Below are positions 1 to 7,309 of a stretch of 11,476 nt of DNA, one piece after another. Made by a program: the position numbers and the translations under genes. The stretch comes from Planctomycetota bacterium (GTDB lineage: Bacteria > Planctomycetota > Phycisphaerae > Sedimentisphaerales > Anaerobacaceae). The DNA lies in the NCBI GenBank assembly GCA_022567055.1, contig JADFHU010000096.1, positions 1 through 11,476 on the forward strand, written 5' to 3'. How positions within the stretch are numbered: the first letter of the stretch is position 1; every line of letters begins with the position of its first letter. The notes beneath the pieces were generated by a model that saw nothing but the letters and a program-made list of their open reading frames with translations, was not told the origin of the DNA and ran no database searches.

Positions 1-1356
1 GCTAAACCGTTCCATCGTCGGATCCATTTTGAGCATGGGGCCGAGAATGCAGGGTGTCTGCTTCAGGTCGATGTGGTTGACGAGCAGGTGCTCATGCAGG
101 CGGTTCAACGATTCCTCCAGAGCGGCATTGCCGCCGATCGAGCCCATGATCTGATCGGGGGAGGCCTCTTTGCCGACCCGATAGGAGATATTCCCCATGT
201 GACAGAGGGCGGCGGAGAGATGGCCTTCAAGCACTTCCGCGGTCAGGTCTGAGCGTTTGCGGCTGCGAACGGCCTCGATGAAGTTGGCCTTGTGGCTGCC
301 GCCTCCGTCCCGCGCGAATTGTTTAATCTTCTTGCCATGCTTGTCATAGGCCCAACCGCCCACGAAATAGCCGCCTTCGCATTCGACCACGACACCCCCA
401 CGGGTGTCACGGTAGTGGTCCATGGCGGAACCCCCTTTGCTTGCCGGCAGACCCCGCAGTTCAAAGAGAATCGGCACCGGCTGATAGTCGTAGTAGACGA
501 GCTGCGTGTTGGGCGTTTCGCCGTCGTCGTCGTAGCCGAAGCGACCGCCGAGAGAGAGTACGCGGGGCGCCAGTTGATTATGGTCGACGATCCAGCGACA
601 GATGTCCATCCAGTGAATGCCGTTGTTGCCGAAATCGCCGTCACCCGTCGGCCAAACCCAGTGCCAGTCGTAATGCAGACTCTTGCGCATCAGGGGCGTC
701 TTCGGCGCGGGACCACACCAGAGGTCATAGTCCACGGATTTGGGAATGGCCTGGGGACCACTGACCTTGCCGATACTGTCACGTCGTACGTAGCAGATGC
801 CACGGACCAGTTTCATCTTGCCGAGGTTCCCCTGGCGGATGTATTCGATCGCCTCCTGTAGGCCCACATCGGAGCGCCGCTGGGTGCCGGACTGCACGAT
901 GCGATTGTACTTGCGGGCGGCGTTGACCATCTGACGGCCTTCCCAGAGGGTGTGCGAGACCGGCTTCTCCACGTAGACATCCTTGCCGGCCTGACAGCCC
1001 CAGACGGTGACCAGGGCATGCCAGTGATTGGGCGAGGCGGTCACCACGGCATCGATGGCATCGTCCTCGAGGAGTCTGCGATAATCGACGTAGGTATCCA
1101 CTCGCTCGCCGCGCTTGCTAAATTCTTCAGTCTCACGGTCGAGCAGGCTCCGATCGGGATCGCATACCGCCACCACCCGCACCCCCTCCATTTGCCGGAA
1201 CCACTTGATGTGATTGCGGCCCTGACTGCGGATGCCGACGACCGCCACCCGAATGTCCTCGTTGGCGCCGAGCACCCGAGAAAAGGGCAAGGACAAAGTT
1301 GCACCCGCCGCAAGGGTTCCTTTGATGAATCTTCGACGTGTCAGTGATCGTTTCAT
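1..1356 (-). CDS. Gfo/Idh/MocA family oxidoreductase, Tat-exported, 3' end beyond the window
   Basis: The reading frame is open from the ATG at 1356-1354 to the left edge (452 codons, no stop), so the C-terminus is cut by the window; family members are usually about 430-460 aa, so little is missing. Residues 6-12 read TRRRFIK, a twin-arginine motif, followed by a hydrophobic stretch (13-25) and a possible cleavage site near VLGA (28-31), so export already folded with bound NAD(P) is likely. A Rossmann start lies at 35-50 (IRVAVVGIRSQGRNHI, a loose GxGxxG), then ASPNHWHA (107-114), the family's EKP motif (130-132, with the usual catalytic/cofactor lysine), WCGPAP (213-218) and GIHWMD (246-251). 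The family oxidises or reduces sugar-like substrates; the substrate here is unknown. A strong GAGGTG Shine-Dalgarno sits 5 nt before the ATG. The gene lies 80 bp downstream of the sulfatase on the same strand with no obvious terminator between, so co-transcription is likely. Confidence 0.93.
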   Translation of the reverse strand, partial: MKRSLTRRRFIKGTLAAGATLSLPFSRVLGANEDIRVAVVGIRSQGRNHIKWFRQMEGVRVVAVCDPDRSLLDRETEEFSKRGERVDTYVDYRRLLEDDAIDAVVTASPNHWHALVTVWGCQAGKDVYVEKPVSHTLWEGRQMVNAARKYNRIVQSGTQRRSDVGLQEAIEYIRQGNLGKMKLVRGICYVRRDSIGKVSGPQAIPKSVDYDLWCGPAPKTPLMRKSLHYDWHWVWPTGDGDFGNNGIHWMDICRWIVDHNQLAPRVLSLGGRFGYDDDGETPNTQLVYYDYQPVPILFELRGLPASKGGSAMDHYRDTRGGVVVECEGGYFVGGWAYDKHGKKIKQFARDGGGSHKANFIEAVRSRKRSDLTAEVLEGHLSAALCHMGNISYRVGKEASPDQIMGSIGGNAALEESLNRLHEHLLVNHIDLKQTPCILGPMLKMDPTMERFS

Positions 1357-1436
1357 TGTTCACCTCTTTTCTCTTTTGGTCGGAGTTTTCGTGAAAAATT
1401 ATTCTTAACTCTCGAATCAACAAGTCATCAGAATCC

Positions 1437-2924
1437 TCATTTGTTCTTGAATGAAGGGTGCTTGGGCGCGCCGCCAAGGTAGGGGTATTCGTCGAATTGA
1501 TCACCTTGGCCTTGGACCCGGGGATCAGCGGTGCGTTTGAGTTGATCCATTAACTGTGCGGCCAGGACAGCCTTGACGGACGCGTAGAGAGGATCAGCCG
1601 CCAGATTCACCAACTGCTCCGGGTCTCGGAGACAGTCGTATAGCTCTTCCTCGGGTCGCATGCCAAAAGACAGATTCCAAAGGCCTCGGTGGTGATCGTC
1701 CAGGTCCTTGTTATCGTTCATGTAAGTCTTGGTGGGGCCGTTGTCACAATCGGCCAGCCAGGCGCCGGGGACGGCGGCTTCGCGAAAGTTGGGTGTTCCC
1801 GAAGGCCAGCGATCCGGCTTGAAGTTTGCAATGTAGAGGAAGGCATGGTTGCGGATGCCCCTGCAGGGATACCCGCCCATGTGACCTTCCTGGCCGGGTA
1901 CGTGTCGTTCCTTTCCATGTAGAACGAAGGCGCGGCTGTCTGGCTCTACCACACCCTCCCTGTCACTCGTCAGGATGGTGACCAGACTCTTGCCGGTCAT
2001 GACCTGGGGAATGTCGACACCGGCGATCTGGAGAAAAGTCGGCGCCAGATCGGTCAGGCTGACGAAGTCCTCGATCCTGCGTCCGGGGTGCTTGATCTTG
2101 GCGCCCCAGCGAATGGCCAGGGGAACGCGTGCGCCGGAATCGTAGAGATTGCTCTTGCACCTGGGAAAGGGCATACCGTGATCACCGGTCATGACGACGA
2201 TGGTATTCTCGAGTTCCCCGATCTCTTCGAGTTTCTCCAGGGCCGCGGCGACGTCCCGGTCGAAGCGCTGGACCTCGAAGTAATAGTCCGCCACGTCACC
2301 GCGAACCGCCAAATTATCGGGAAAACACTCGAAGAGCCGAATCTTGTTCAGATCCATGCCACTCTTGGCCCCCGAATTCAGGACATAGCCCCGATGGGGA
2401 TCGCTCGCCCCCAGGAAGAAACAGAAGGGCGCCCCTTTCGGTCGGGCATCGAGGAACGCCGCAAAACCCCTGTTGTATCGTTTGCCGGCCGGGTGCTTCT
2501 CCCACCCCGTCAACTTACCCGGACCCCAACTCTTGCGCCAGGAACCGATGTGATAACCGTTCTGTTCGAGCAACAGCGGGTAGACCGGTGTGTTGGGATC
2601 GAGCGTACTCCAGAGATTCCCGCCGGGCCCCAAGCGCCAGTGGAACTGACCGGTGAGAATGGCATTGCGTGACGGCGTGCAGGAGGGTGATGAGACATAG
2701 GCATGCTGGAATGACACGCCTTCTTTGGCAATCCGATCGAAGGCGGGCGTCTTGACCACTGGATCACCATAGGCGCCGGCGTGGGGCCAGCCCCAGTCAT
2801 CGGCGATGGCAAAGAGTATGTTGGGTCGTTTAGCACCGTTCTGATCCCCATGGAGCAACGGGACAGTCGTCAAAAGGATCACGACGACAAGCAAACGTTT
2901 GATGAACGAGAGTCTCATATTCAC
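1437..2924 (-). CDS. Secreted sulfatase, heparan N-sulfatase (SGSH)-like
   Basis: A 495-aa alkaline-phosphatase-superfamily sulfatase, close to the length of SGSH-type enzymes. Residues 1-27 form a Sec signal peptide (basic start, hydrophobic LLVVVILLTTVPLL). Metal ligands are visible at D42-D43 (IADDWGW) and D248-H249 (TGDHG). The formylglycine motif is C82-T-P-S-R86, so C82 would need oxidation by a maturase not present in this window. H177 lies in SDPHRGY, and GMPFPRCKSNLYDSG (250-264) resembles the GIPFP...NLY segment of SGSH. K131 sits in a WRKSWGPGK stretch where many S1 sulfatases have GKxH. Near the C-terminus ELYDCLRDPEQLVNLA is the usual sulfatase tail motif. The start is GTG (2924-2922), chosen because AGGATGG lies 6 nt upstream; an ATG two codons later is possible. 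It is the first gene of a likely unit with the oxidoreductase. The substrate class (N- or O-sulfated sugar) is inference. Confidence 0.93.
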   Translation of the reverse strand: MNMRLSFIKRLLVVVILLTTVPLLHGDQNGAKRPNILFAIADDWGWPHAGAYGDPVVKTPAFDRIAKEGVSFQHAYVSSPSCTPSRNAILTGQFHWRLGPGGNLWSTLDPNTPVYPLLLEQNGYHIGSWRKSWGPGKLTGWEKHPAGKRYNRGFAAFLDARPKGAPFCFFLGASDPHRGYVLNSGAKSGMDLNKIRLFECFPDNLAVRGDVADYYFEVQRFDRDVAAALEKLEEIGELENTIVVMTGDHGMPFPRCKSNLYDSGARVPLAIRWGAKIKHPGRRIEDFVSLTDLAPTFLQIAGVDIPQVMTGKSLVTILTSDREGVVEPDSRAFVLHGKERHVPGQEGHMGGYPCRGIRNHAFLYIANFKPDRWPSGTPNFREAAVPGAWLADCDNGPTKTYMNDNKDLDDHHRGLWNLSFGMRPEEELYDCLRDPEQLVNLAADPLYASVKAVLAAQLMDQLKRTADPRVQGQGDQFDEYPYLGGAPKHPSFKNK

Positions 2925-2972
2925 GGTTTACCATCCTGGAAAGCCAAATCAAGGTGAAGTCTTAGAGAGACA

Positions 2973-3001
2973 AACATACCACGAATTCTGGCCTGGTTCA
3001 A
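2973..3001 (-). promoter_or_regulatory. Predicted sigma70-like promoter for the sulfatase-oxidoreductase unit
   Basis: Reading the minus strand, TTGAAC (3001-2996) is followed after exactly 17 bp by TATGTT (2978-2973). Each hexamer matches the sigma70 consensus at 4 of 6 positions. Transcription would begin about 2966, giving a leader of roughly 40 nt before the GTG start at 2924. The call rests only on hexamers, spacing and position. Confidence 0.4.
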
Positions 3002-3040
3002 TTCTGGGTTACACGACTCGACGTAGGAATCTCATGCGTA

Positions 3041-3119
3041 CTCGTGCTCGTAATCGTAATCGGCTTCTCGGCGTTCTCGATTACGATTACGAGTACCGCT
3101 TCGCTGAGCACGAGCACGA
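3041..3119. repeat. Palindromic GATTACGA-type intergenic repeat
   Basis: A perfect 16-bp inverted repeat (3047-3062 and 3078-3093, built from two copies of CGTAAT on the left and ATTACG on the right) encloses a 15-nt loop. A second complementary pair, TCGTGCTCG (3042-3050) and CGAGCACGA (3111-3119), flanks it with a 17-nt asymmetric insertion on the right (3094-3110). The arms are made of 3-nt and 6-nt periodic units, so both strands translate to alternating-residue peptides that should not be taken as genes. It lies between two divergent sulfatase genes, upstream of the predicted minus-strand promoter. It resembles dispersed intergenic palindromes rather than a terminator: there is no T-tract. 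Confidence 0.8.
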
Positions 3120-3162
3120 AAACAGATCAGACGGACTGTTACCCATATGCACACTCTTGTGA

Positions 3163-3235
3163 ACCAAGCCCGAATTCTACGCCAAAGCGTTCTCCAAGTC
3201 TAATACAGAGCGACTTATTTGCGTAGTGGCTTGGT
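3163..3235. other. Nested three-stem inverted repeat (possible structured RNA or relic element)
   Basis: Three nested complementary segments share one axis: ACCAAGCC (3163-3170) with GGCTTGGT (3228-3235), CTACGC (3177-3182) with GCGTAG (3221-3226), and AAGTC (3196-3200) with GACTT (3212-3216), around an 11-nt loop. All pairs are perfect, separated by internal loops. It lies in the leader region of the plus-strand sulfatase, 270 bp before its start. No known riboswitch or RNA family was recognised, and no T-tract follows on either strand. Confidence 0.45.
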
Positions 3236-3465
3236 CTCAACTTGTCATATCTCGGCCTTCATTCGGCGTGCATAGCACAAGCGCTGTCCATGGGTCATCC
3301 AAGGTTGTTCGACACCTGCCCACTGGACATCATCCTTGAATCTACACCGGAACATGACAATAATGCGCCTTTCCCTGTGAAACAGCCGAAAGACTCTCTC
3401 AGGATGACTATGGTCACCAAGAGATTGTTGCACACGATTGGGTGAAGCGGTGCTGCGTGAATAGG

Positions 3466-3484
3466 TCTTCTTCCGGTAAGAAGA
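3466..3484 (+). promoter_or_regulatory. Hairpin immediately upstream of the sulfatase RBS
   Basis: TCTTCTT (3466-3472) and AAGAAGA (3478-3484) form a perfect 7-bp stem with loop CCGGT. It ends 6 nt before the AGAAGGG Shine-Dalgarno (3491-3497), which stands 7 nt before the ATG at 3505. The stem leaves the RBS free. The right arm AAGAAGA resembles the Shine-Dalgarno itself, so the left arm could alternatively pair with part of it. A regulatory role is only a possibility. Confidence 0.3.
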
Positions 3485-3504
3485 GCATCTAGAAGGGTGA
3501 AGTC

Positions 3505-5319
3505 ATGAAAGCCATGCCTGTCTCAGGTACGCGAAAGAAGCGATTCACTATTGCCATGACGGTATTGGCATGGAGTTTGATCTCGGTCATGGGGAATTCT
3601 GCCGGAGCCGCCCAACAGCGTCCCAATGTCATTGTCATTCCCTCCGACGATCAGGGATGGGGTGACCTGAGCGCAAATGGCAACAGCAACCTTGCAACGC
3701 CCCATATCGATTCCCTGGCCGCCGAGGGTGCGAGGTTCGATCGTTTTTATGTCTGCCCCGTCTGTTCACCCACCCGTGCCGAGTTCTTGACGGGTCGCTA
3801 CCATCCCCGCAGCGGCGTCTACAGCACGTCGGCCGGGGGCGAACGAATGGATCTGGATGAAACGACCATCGCCGACACCTTCAAGGCCGCCGGCTACGCC
3901 ACCGGGGCCTTCGGGAAGTGGCACAACGGCATGCAGTACCCCTATCATCCCAATGGGCGCGGCTTCGAAGAGTACTACGGATTCTGTTCGGGGCACTGGG
4001 GCAACTACTTCAGCCCCCCACTCGATCACAACGGGCGGATCGTCAGGGGCAAGGGATTCGTGATCGATGACTTTACGAACCGGGCCATCGCATTCATCGA
4101 GCAGAGTAACAGAGCCGGCAAGCCCTTCTTCGCCTACCTCCCCTACAACACGCCCCATTCTCCCATGCAGGTGCCCGACCGCTGGTGGGACAGATTCAAG
4201 GACAAAGAGCTGGAGATGCACAACCGCGATCCCCAGCGCGAGAACGTGGGCCACGTTCGGGCGGCGCTGGCCATGTGTGAGAACATCGACTGGAATGTGG
4301 GTCGATTGCTGGCCAAACTCGATGACCTGAACATTGCCGAAGAGACGATCGTGGTCTACTTCTGCGACAATGGGCCCAATGGATGGCGCTGGAACGGCGG
4401 CATGAAGGGCCGGAAGGGCTCGACGGATGAGGGCGGCGTGCGCTCACCGCTTCATATACGCTGGCCCGGCAAGATCAAGCCCGGCATCGTTCCGCTACAG
4501 ATTGGAGCAGCGATTGACCTGTTGCCCACATTGGCGGATCTGGCGGGCATCTCTCACTCTGGAGCAAAACCACTGGATGGCATCAGCCTCAAGCCCTACC
4601 TCATGAAGGACCCACAGAAGTGGCAGTCGCGCTTGATCTTCTCTCATTGGCGTAACCGGGTGAGTGTGCGTACACAAACACACCGCCTGGATCATCAAGG
4701 CCAGCTCTTCGACATGGTAAATGACCCGGGCCAGAACCGTGACATCTCCAAAGAACAGCCTCGGCTCACCCGGCAACTCCTAAAAGCGGCAGCCGATTGG
4801 CGACAGACCGTGCTCGACGGCTATGATCGAGACGAACGCCCCTTTCCCATCGGACATCCGGACTATCGATTCACACAGATCCCCGCCCGCGACGGCAAAA
4901 CGCAGGGCAACATCAAGCGCTCGAACCGATTTCCCAACTGCTCCTTCTTCACCCACTGGACCAGCACTGAGGACAAAATCCATTGGGATGCCGAGGTCCT
5001 GGAGACGGGCGACTATCGGGTCGAGGTGTATTATGCCTGTCCGCAAGAGGATGTCGGCTCTACCATCGAACTGAGGTTCAATAACAGCAGCGTCAGGGGT
5101 GAGATTCTGGCCCCGCACGACCCTCCCCTGCGCGGCATGGAGCACGATCGCGTCTCTCGTGGGGAATCCTTTGTAAAAGACTTTGCTCCTATGACACTCG
5201 GCACGATGTCCCTCAAAAAAGGGAGAGGTCAACTGACGCTCAGGGCCACGAACATCCCCGGATCCCAAGTCATGGACTTTCGCCTGATCATGTTCACGAA
5301 GGTTGAGCAGCTACCATGA
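3505..5319 (+). CDS. Secreted arylsulfatase-type sulfatase with a C-terminal accessory domain
   Basis: A 604-aa sulfatase. Residues 1-36 form a Sec signal peptide (basic KKRF, hydrophobic core, AGAA at the likely cleavage site). Catalytic-fold features follow in order: D48-D49 (IPSDDQGWGD), the formylglycine motif C87-S-P-T-R91 inside a full sulfatase signature to LTGRYHPRSG, GKWH (K138, H140), H218 in NTPHSP, D288-N289 (FCDNGP) and K301. All expected metal and sulfate-binding residues appear to be present. LFDMVNDPGQNRDIS (401-415) marks the usual end of the sulfatase fold. About 140 further residues (465-600) are beta-rich (YRVEVYYAC, GQLTLRATN, DFRLIMFT) and look like a jelly-roll, carbohydrate-binding-like domain; this is inferred from pattern only. 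The ATG at 3505 has AGAAGGG 7 nt upstream. It is transcribed divergently from the first sulfatase and converges on the DUF1080-peptidase gene with a 76-bp gap. It requires a formylglycine-generating enzyme from elsewhere. Confidence 0.94.
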   Translation: MKAMPVSGTRKKRFTIAMTVLAWSLISVMGNSAGAAQQRPNVIVIPSDDQGWGDLSANGNSNLATPHIDSLAAEGARFDRFYVCPVCSPTRAEFLTGRYHPRSGVYSTSAGGERMDLDETTIADTFKAAGYATGAFGKWHNGMQYPYHPNGRGFEEYYGFCSGHWGNYFSPPLDHNGRIVRGKGFVIDDFTNRAIAFIEQSNRAGKPFFAYLPYNTPHSPMQVPDRWWDRFKDKELEMHNRDPQRENVGHVRAALAMCENIDWNVGRLLAKLDDLNIAEETIVVYFCDNGPNGWRWNGGMKGRKGSTDEGGVRSPLHIRWPGKIKPGIVPLQIGAAIDLLPTLADLAGISHSGAKPLDGISLKPYLMKDPQKWQSRLIFSHWRNRVSVRTQTHRLDHQGQLFDMVNDPGQNRDISKEQPRLTRQLLKAAADWRQTVLDGYDRDERPFPIGHPDYRFTQIPARDGKTQGNIKRSNRFPNCSFFTHWTSTEDKIHWDAEVLETGDYRVEVYYACPQEDVGSTIELRFNNSSVRGEILAPHDPPLRGMEHDRVSRGESFVKDFAPMTLGTMSLKKGRGQLTLRATNIPGSQVMDFRLIMFTKVEQLP

Positions 5320-5395
5320 GCTCGGCTCGATTCTTTGCCGTGCTGTGCTCGGTAACATTGCCGGTCCCCAAACAACGGCAACATTGACGGCTACT

Positions 5396-6739
5396 CTATT
5401 CCGTCACGGACTCTATGATCCGATAGAGGTTGGGATCGATATATTTCAGTTCCCCCCTGACGAAGGGGTAGTAACTCGCCCGACCATAGAAAGCCTCCAT
5501 TCCCCGGGCAAAGTATTCCGTGGCGCTGTTTTTCGCGGGATGGCGACGGTATTCCCCACTGATGTGAAGCACGCGGTCGTACTCTGCACTTTGTTTGGCA
5601 TCCTGAAACGCCTCTATGATCCCCACGTGATCGTGACCCATCACCTGGTGGTGATAGGCATGGGACAATTCGTGCAGGATCGACCCGGGACGATCGTTGC
5701 TCCATGTTAGAAAGTTCTCTGCATCGGCGATCTCGACGCCGAGCGCCTTATCGGGATTGTAACCACGTTTACCTAGCCAGGCGCCATCCGGATGATAACA
5801 GGTCTGTGCATAGTGCCTGTCTCTGTACTCCAACCAGATTTGGACCTGCCGCATGCGCTTGAGCGGTCTCTCCGGCAGCACGCGGGCGATCCGCCTGAGT
5901 TGGTCCGCCAGGAGTTGGCGCGCCTGTGCTGCCAATCCGGAATGCTCGCCGACCAATTCGGGGCTGACCAGGACCTGCCAACCTTCTACGGTGACCGAGT
6001 GATATGATGCCGTGGGGGTAAAACGAGGCGTCGGATCGAGCTTTTCAATCGCAATGTCTCGTACGGCACCGGTCGTCCGCCAGGTGGCGATGCCCAGTGG
6101 ACGCGATGCATCGACCTCACCCCTGACGGTCAGGGTTCGATCTGCCGTCTCCAATTCGACCACCTGGTCGGAGTCGATCCAGGCCTCGATCAGGTCGGGG
6201 GTCACCCGGACACGGATGGTATACCAGCGGTCCGGTTCAAAATCATAGCCGACGCCGGTTTCATTGTCGTCCGCATCCCGAAAATCAATACAGGATATCC
6301 CGACCAGGACGCCGCCCCACCCTCCGCAGATCAGGGAGCAGTATTCCTCGCCCACCGGAAAGGTCAGTCCACAGAAGAAGTCCGCACCCGCTACACGCTT
6401 GGCCTGCAGGCTGATCTCATAATTCATCCGCAGGACCCCACCGGTCCAGGTGATGCCGGTCAAGTTGTGGCCGCTCCCCAGGACAACACAACCGTCTCGA
6501 ACGGTCACCCGCCCCGGGTTCAGAAATTCGCTTGCTTTCCATAGACCCAGGGCCTTGCCGTCGAAGAGGAGGGCCTTGGATGTGACCGGATCGAATTCGA
6601 GTGATGCGGGTGTTGTCGTGGGCGGGGCATCGTCCCCTGTGGGTTGGCCTGACAACACCTCGCAGGGGACGCCGGCGTAGCTCAGAATCCATCCGGCCAC
6701 GACGGTCGACAATAGTGGTGCCAAGTATCGTTCGCTCAT
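5396..6739 (-). CDS. Secreted DUF1080-like domain fused to an HExxH zinc metallopeptidase
   Basis: A 447-aa protein starting at the ATG 6739-6737, which has AGGAG 9 nt upstream and is followed by an N-terminal signal peptide (APLLSTVVAGWILSYAG). The frame stays open 33 codons further upstream, but those codons lie mostly in palindromic element A and would bury the signal peptide, so they are rejected. Residues about 58-235 resemble DUF1080 (a concanavalin-like fold annotated as 3-keto-disaccharide hydrolase), with LFDGKALGLW, DFFCGLTFPVGEEYCSLI, GGWGG and RWYTIRVRVTPDLIEAWID. Residues about 245-447 hold HELSH (356-360) in ILHELSHAYHHQ, the zinc-binding HExxH signature. Downstream, ATEYFARGMEAFYG (406-419) probably supplies the third glutamate ligand (E408 or E415), as in gluzincin or ATLF-type peptidases. 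The N-terminal domain may bind or cleave a glycan while the peptidase acts on an envelope or extracellular protein; substrates are unknown. The gene is monocistronic here. Confidence 0.85.
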   Translation of the reverse strand: MSERYLAPLLSTVVAGWILSYAGVPCEVLSGQPTGDDAPPTTTPASLEFDPVTSKALLFDGKALGLWKASEFLNPGRVTVRDGCVVLGSGHNLTGITWTGGVLRMNYEISLQAKRVAGADFFCGLTFPVGEEYCSLICGGWGGVLVGISCIDFRDADDNETGVGYDFEPDRWYTIRVRVTPDLIEAWIDSDQVVELETADRTLTVRGEVDASRPLGIATWRTTGAVRDIAIEKLDPTPRFTPTASYHSVTVEGWQVLVSPELVGEHSGLAAQARQLLADQLRRIARVLPERPLKRMRQVQIWLEYRDRHYAQTCYHPDGAWLGKRGYNPDKALGVEIADAENFLTWSNDRPGSILHELSHAYHHQVMGHDHVGIIEAFQDAKQSAEYDRVLHISGEYRRHPAKNSATEYFARGMEAFYGRASYYPFVRGELKYIDPNLYRIIESVTE

Positions 6740-6748
6740 GGTTGGATG

Positions 6749-6753
6749 CTCCT
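6749..6753 (-). promoter_or_regulatory. Ribosome binding site that fixes the start of the DUF1080-peptidase
   Basis: AGGAG on the minus strand (plus-strand CTCCT) stands 9 nt before the ATG at 6739. It falls between the start codon and the end of palindromic element A (6759), five bases outside the element. This placement supports the shorter 447-aa protein over the 480-aa open frame. Confidence 0.65.
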
Positions 6754-6758
6754 GTCTA

Positions 6759-6915
6759 AGGCACTCTAACAAAACCCTGCTGGCTTTGGCCGGCTGCAGT
6801 GACCCTCTGCGGCGTTGGCCTCCATCGACGATGCTCACATCGCCTGCTTCGGCCGCCTTGCAGATGGCCGCTTCGCTCGGCCTCGGGCCGACGCGACGGT
6901 TCTGTTAGAGTGCCT
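6759..6915 (+). repeat. Palindromic element A (~157 bp)
   Basis: The ends form an 18-bp terminal inverted repeat with one mismatch (6759-6776 and 6898-6915; AGGCACTC at the left tip, GAGTGCCT at the right). At the centre is a perfect 5-bp hairpin, CGATG (6829-6833), loop CTCA, CATCG (6838-6842). It is preceded by TCGA and followed by CCTGCTTCG. The interior shares several words in the same order with element B read on its minus strand: TGGCTT, GGCTGCA, CATCGACGAT, ACATCGCCTGCTTCG and GGGCCGACG. It lies directly upstream of the DUF1080-peptidase start. No ORF in it is credible. Confidence 0.8.
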
Positions 6916-6989
6916 CAGATTCGGCCGCGCCATTTCAGTGAGTCCTGCTATCCTCATCTTCAATCGCCTCTGCGGTCAATGCAACTGGT

Positions 6990-7309
6990 TTAGTATAAAT
7001 GACTTATAGGCTTTCGAGCACGCGTTTCAGTGGGACGACGAATCGATAACTATCGGCTTTCTTGATTCTAGTGATGATTGATCTGAGAAACGATTTAAAG
7101 TTATCTCCTCAAAATGACCGACAAATACGGTAACAGAAGTACTAAAGTGCCTATAAATAGCTTATAAGCCGTTTTAGCGGCCCCTCATGTTACAAGAATG
7201 AAGTTGTACTCCATAGTTATTCTCATCTAAATCATCACTGATTTTCCAATAGCCGATAGTTATGTAATAGGCTTTTCATGTCTTCAACCTAGACCCAAGG
7301 ACCCGGACA
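6990..7309. repeat. AT-rich non-coding stretch with a 218-bp imperfect inverted repeat
   Basis: This 320-bp stretch is visibly richer in A and T than its surroundings and holds no credible ORF. ATAACTATCGGCT (7046-7058) is repeated perfectly in inverse orientation at 7251-7263, and AGTGATGATT (7070-7079) at 7230-7239. Both pairs are separated by the same 11-nt spacing, so each arm is 34 nt. A degenerate direct repeat, TATAAATxxCTTATA, occurs at 6994 and 7152. It may be a decayed MITE or insertion-sequence remnant; no transposase fragment is visible inside. Confidence 0.55.

Noticed and set aside
2088..2672. 194-codon plus-strand ORF opposite the SGSH-like sulfatase
   Set aside because: An antisense shadow; the minus-strand frame carries all sulfatase motifs.
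2899..3162. Short plus-strand ORF with alternating Arg/Asn and Asp/Tyr/Glu residues
   Set aside because: The periodic peptide is produced by the GATTACGA palindrome; there is no RBS or domain.
3242..3445. 67-codon plus-strand ORF (and its minus-strand shadow) before the sulfatase
   Set aside because: No Shine-Dalgarno, no recognisable motif, and unconvincing composition in a repeat-containing intergenic region.
5358..5381. Hairpin TTGCCG/CGGCAA with a 12-nt loop between the convergent genes, as a bidirectional terminator
   Set aside because: The stem is only 6 bp, the loop is long and no T-tract follows on either strand; termination there cannot be supported.
6740..6838. 33-codon N-terminal extension of the DUF1080-peptidase frame
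   Set aside because: It lies mostly in palindromic element A, would place the signal peptide internally, and the ATG at 6739 has a good AGGAG at 9 nt.
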